From NCBI GenBank assembly GCA_039028155.1, contig JBCCIS010000011.1:62001-126000 (forward strand): a stretch of 64,000 nucleotides of DNA, read 5' to 3'. The translations under genes were made by a program, and so were the position numbers. This stretch comes from Pseudomonadota bacterium (lineage in GTDB: Bacteria > Pseudomonadota > Alphaproteobacteria > SP197). This document shows positions 61,021-64,000 of this stretch, piece after piece (within the stretch, counting starts at the first letter, position 1; each line of letters begins with the position of its first letter). The notes below the pieces were generated by a model, which saw nothing but the letters and a program-made list of their open reading frames with translations, had not been told where the DNA came from and searched no databases.

Positions 61021-61132
61021 ACCAGTCGAAACCCGTCAAACTATTGCATTTTGTGGCCGTTTACCTTAGCTCGACGTGAGCGCGGTGACTTCGATATGGA
61101 CAAGTCTGGTCGGCGACTCCATCTGGGGATCT

Positions 61133-62068
61133 ATGTCAAACACAACGGACGCGGACATGCGGGACGGCGCGGCGTTAAGCCATCTCGAAAATTTGGAAGC
61201 AGAGAGCATTTACATCATGCGCGAGGTTGCGGCGGTGTTTCGCAAACCCGTGATGCTCTATTCGATCGGCAAGGATTCGTCGGTCATGTTGCACCTGGCA
61301 CTAAAGGCGTTCTACCCCGCCAAACCGCCATTTCCCTTCCTCCACGTCGATACGACCTGGAAGTTCCGCGAGATGATCGAGTTTCGCGACAACCTGGCAG
61401 CGGAACTTGGGCTCGACCTCATCGTTCACACCAATCAGGAAGGTGTTGAACAAGGTATCGGACCCTTTTCCCACGGTTCGGCGCTTCATACCGATGTCAT
61501 GAAAACCCAGGCGCTGAAGCAGGCGCTGGACAAACATAGATTCGACGCAGCATTCGGCGGCGCCCGACGCGACGAGGAACAGTCCCGTGCCAAGGAACGC
61601 ATCTTCTCCTTCCGCTCGGCCAACCATCGCTGGGACCCCAAGAACCAGCGCCCGGAGCTGTGGAACCTCTACAACGCCCGGGTTCGCAAGGGCGAGAGCA
61701 TTCGCGTCTTTCCGCTCTCCAACTGGACCGAGCTCGATATCTGGCAGTACATCCGCCGCGAGGAGATCCCGATCGTGCCGCTGTACTTCGCGGCCAACCG
61801 GCCGGTGGTGGAGCGCGACGGCGGCCTTATCATGGTCGACGACGACCGCATGGAATTGTTGCCGGACGAAAAGCCGATGATGAAGTCGGTGCGTTTCCGC
61901 ACGCTCGGCTGCTATCCGCTGACCGCCGCCGTGGAATCGACGGCCGACGATATCGAATCCATCATCGAGGAGATGATGATCGCGCGCACCTCCGAGCGTC
62001 AGGGCCGGGTCATTGACCATGACCAGGCCGGATCCATGGAACGCAAGAAGCAGGAAGGGTACTTCTGA
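61133..62068 (+). CDS. cysD: Sulfate adenylyltransferase subunit 2
   Basis: The 311-residue catalytic subunit of ATP sulfurylase, making adenosine 5'-phosphosulfate with CysN. The PP-loop is [12 protein letters not shown] near residues 43-54. The block [16 protein letters not shown] and the C-terminal [14 protein letters not shown] are family signatures. It usually spans about 300 residues, so this is complete. The start ATG follows GGGGA; a GTG 57 bases upstream is in frame but has no similarity. Its stop overlaps the cysNC start (TGATG). Sulfate import and reductase genes are not in the window. Confidence 0.95.
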   Translation: MSNTTDADMRDGAALSHLENLEAESIYIMREVAAVFRKPVMLYSIGKDSSVMLHLALKAFYPAKPPFPFLHVDTTWKFREMIEFRDNLAAELGLDLIVHTNQEGVEQGIGPFSHGSALHTDVMKTQALKQALDKHRFDAAFGGARRDEEQSRAKERIFSFRSANHRWDPKNQRPELWNLYNARVRKGESIRVFPLSNWTELDIWQYIRREEIPIVPLYFAANRPVVERDGGLIMVDDDRMELLPDEKPMMKSVRFRTLGCYPLTAAVESTADDIESIIEEMMIARTSERQGRVIDHDQAGSMERKKQEGYF

Positions 62069-63972
62069 TGGCGAGCGATCAGGCAGTCGCGGCCCAGCCG
62101 TCCATCGAGCAGTTCCTGGCCGAACAGGAACACAAGAGCCTGTTGCGCTTCATCACCTGCGGCAGCGTCGATGATGGCAAGAGCACGTTGATCGGCAGGC
62201 TGCTGTTTGACTCCAAGCTGATCTATGAAGACCAGCTCGCCGCTCTCGAACGCGACAGCAAGGTGTCGGGCACGACCGGCGATGATGTCGACCTTGCACT
62301 GCTGGTCGATGGCCTGCAGGCCGAGCGCGAGCAGGGCATCACGATCGATGTCGCTTATCGGTTTTTCTCGACCGACCGGCGCAAGTTCATCGTGGCCGAT
62401 ACGCCAGGACACGAACAGTACACCCGCAACATGGCGACCGGCGCGTCGACCGCCTCGCTCGCGGTCATCCTGGTCGACGCCCGCAAAGGCGTTCTTACCC
62501 AGACGCGCCGCCATAGTTTTATCGTCTCGTTGATGGGGATTCGCCAGATCGTCCTGGCCGTCAACAAGATGGACCTGGTGGATTACGCCGAGAATGTGTT
62601 CAGTACCATCGTCAACGACTATCGCGTCTTCGCCGAAGGTTTGGGTGTCGACGACATCACGGCGATCCCGATGTCGGCGCTGAAGGGCGACAACGTGCTG
62701 ACCACAGGCGACAGCATGCCCTGGTATGACGGGCCCACCTTGATGGCGCATCTGGAGACCGTGGACGTCACGACCGACGATGCTTCGCGGCCATTCCGCC
62801 TGCCGGTCCAGCTTGTGACACGACCCAATCTGGACTTCAGAGGCTACAGCGGCACGATCGCAGGCGGCAGCGTCAAGCCGGGCGATCCGGTCATCGCCCT
62901 GCCGTCCGGCCGCCAAAGCAAGGTCGAACGCATCGTGACCTACGATGGCGATCTCGACAGCGGCCAAGCGGGTCAGGCGGTGACCCTGACACTTGAAGAC
63001 GAAATCGATATCAGCCGCGGCGACATCCTGTCGGCAAGCGACCAGCCTTGCGAGGTCTCCGATCAGTTCGGCGTGCATCTCTTGTGGATGAGCGATGAGC
63101 CGCTCTATCCCGGCCGCGAGTACATCATGCAAAGCGCCACCAAGACGGTGACCGCGACGATCACGGAACTGAAGTACAAGGTCAACGTCAACACGCTGGA
63201 CCACCAGGCGGCGAAAGACCTGCACCTCAACGAGATCGGTTGGTGCAACTTGTCGCTGGATCAGGCTATTCCGTTCGATCCTTATGAGGACAACCGCCAG
63301 ACCGGCGGCTTCATCCTGGTCGACCGATTGACCAACGGCACCGTCGGCGCCGGCGCCATCAGTTTCGCGCTGCGCCGTGGCGCCAACATCGCGTGGCAGG
63401 AACTGGATGTCGACAAGGCGGCCCATTCGCGGCTGAAGAGCCAGGCGCCGGGAATTCTGTGGTTCACCGGTCTGAGCGGCTCCGGCAAATCGACCATCGC
63501 CAATCTTGTCGAAAAGCGCCTGCACGCGCTTGGCCGGCACACTTATGTGCTGGACGGCGACAACGTGCGCCACGGCCTCAACCGCGATCTCGGCTTTACT
63601 GACGCCGACCGTGTCGAAAACATCCGCCGCGTTTCGGAGGTCGCGAAGCTGTTCGTCGACGCGGGCATCATCGTCCTGGTCTCGTTCATCTCACCGTTCC
63701 GCAGCGAACGACGCATGGCGCGTGAGACGGTCGCTGAAAACGAGTTCATGGAGATCTTCGTCGACACGCCGCTGGAGGTGTGCGAGGGCCGCGATCCCAA
63801 GGGCCTCTATGAGAAGGCACGGGCCGGCAAGATCGCCAACTTCACCGGCATCGACTCGCCCTACGAAGCACCAGAAGCCGCGGAGCTTGTCTTGAAGACA
63901 GAGACCATGACGGCCGAGGCGGGTGCTGATCAGGTCGTCGCCATGCTGCGCGAGAGAGGCATGATCACCTGA
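62068..63972 (+). CDS. cysNC: Bifunctional sulfate adenylyltransferase subunit 1 / adenylylsulfate kinase
   Basis: A 634-residue fusion. Residues about 1-440 are the CysN GTPase that drives ATP sulfurylase: P-loop [16 protein letters not shown] (residues 31-46), switch [16 protein letters not shown] and NKMDLV. Residues about 460-634 are APS kinase, with [14 protein letters not shown] at 468-481, [15 protein letters not shown] and FISPFRSER, which phosphorylates APS to PAPS. This fusion, NodQ-like, is common in alphaproteobacteria. It overlaps cysD by 1 base. The stop at 63970-63972 leaves 28 bases to the window end. Confidence 0.95.
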   Translation: MASDQAVAAQPSIEQFLAEQEHKSLLRFITCGSVDDGKSTLIGRLLFDSKLIYEDQLAALERDSKVSGTTGDDVDLALLVDGLQAEREQGITIDVAYRFFSTDRRKFIVADTPGHEQYTRNMATGASTASLAVILVDARKGVLTQTRRHSFIVSLMGIRQIVLAVNKMDLVDYAENVFSTIVNDYRVFAEGLGVDDITAIPMSALKGDNVLTTGDSMPWYDGPTLMAHLETVDVTTDDASRPFRLPVQLVTRPNLDFRGYSGTIAGGSVKPGDPVIALPSGRQSKVERIVTYDGDLDSGQAGQAVTLTLEDEIDISRGDILSASDQPCEVSDQFGVHLLWMSDEPLYPGREYIMQSATKTVTATITELKYKVNVNTLDHQAAKDLHLNEIGWCNLSLDQAIPFDPYEDNRQTGGFILVDRLTNGTVGAGAISFALRRGANIAWQELDVDKAAHSRLKSQAPGILWFTGLSGSGKSTIANLVEKRLHALGRHTYVLDGDNVRHGLNRDLGFTDADRVENIRRVSEVAKLFVDAGIIVLVSFISPFRSERRMARETVAENEFMEIFVDTPLEVCEGRDPKGLYEKARAGKIANFTGIDSPYEAPEAAELVLKTETMTAEAGADQVVAMLRERGMIT

Positions 63973-64000
63973 TCGCCGTCTGATAGAGTCCCCGACGATC

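Noticed and set aside
61999-63573. 524-codon open frame on the minus strand
   Set aside because: Antisense of cysNC, which has both P-loops and family length; the reverse translation shows no domain.
1-64000. CRISPR arrays, insertion sequences, prophage or integron features
   Set aside because: No regularly spaced direct repeats, transposase or integrase motifs, or flanking inverted repeats were seen.

Overview
The window is a gene-dense, GC-rich piece of a bacterial chromosome, most likely from an alphaproteobacterium (Rhodospirillales-like or a marine relative). This rests on a gyrA-coaD-queA-tgt housekeeping block, recG/sdhE/mfd in a row, a fused cysNC next to cysD, and many solute-binding-protein transport genes with small oxidoreductases. 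No phage, transposase, plasmid or CRISPR signature was seen, and no gap longer than 300 bases lacks a gene or RNA.

Layout. 1-8.8 kb: gyrA (3' end), coaD, queA, a large secreted redoxin/cytochrome c/copper-monooxygenase-like protein divergent from a TetR regulator, then tgt, map and a DUF4197 protein. 8.9-9.2 kb: a tRNA-Lys(UUU) gene split inside its anticodon by a 223-nt group I intron, the most striking item in the window. 9.2-36 kb: a catabolic and transport region. It holds a homocysteine S-methyltransferase-like enzyme, a racemase, an enoyl-CoA hydratase, two PhyH-type dioxygenases around a TylF-like methyltransferase, an acyl-CoA ligase, an orphan PotD-like binding protein, a complete polyamine-type ABC operon ending in a GST, a RoxA-like JmjC hydroxylase, an operon of SDR / ThDP enzyme / thioesterase / aminotransferase, and acyl-CoA dehydrogenase-GST-creatininase-like genes. 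36-40 kb: polysaccharide deacetylase, a family 5 binding protein and two tandem DsbA-like proteins. 40.3-46.1 kb: the DNA repair module ligase, exonuclease, Lhr-type helicase and PdeM phosphoesterase, arranged as two divergent pairs. 46-50 kb: SDR, VOC, SnoaL-like, GST, and a type III polyketide synthase with a membrane methyltransferase. 50-64 kb: DUF502 protein, another family 5 binding protein, recG, a structured palindromic element, sdhE, mfd, a DsbA-like oxidoreductase, a PKHD-type hydroxylase, an SDR with a TetR-type operator upstream, and the sulfate activation genes cysD-cysNC.

How they work together. The left and right ends are core functions: topology, CoA and queuosine synthesis, protein maturation, transcription-coupled repair, sulfate assimilation. 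The middle is accessory metabolism. Several import systems for nitrogenous small molecules or peptides feed CoA-ligase, dehydrogenase and hydratase chemistry, with GSTs and 2-oxoglutarate dioxygenases interspersed; substrates cannot be fixed from sequence. Start codons below were moved from the longest open frame to the codon with the best ribosome binding site or translational coupling where the sequence allowed a choice.
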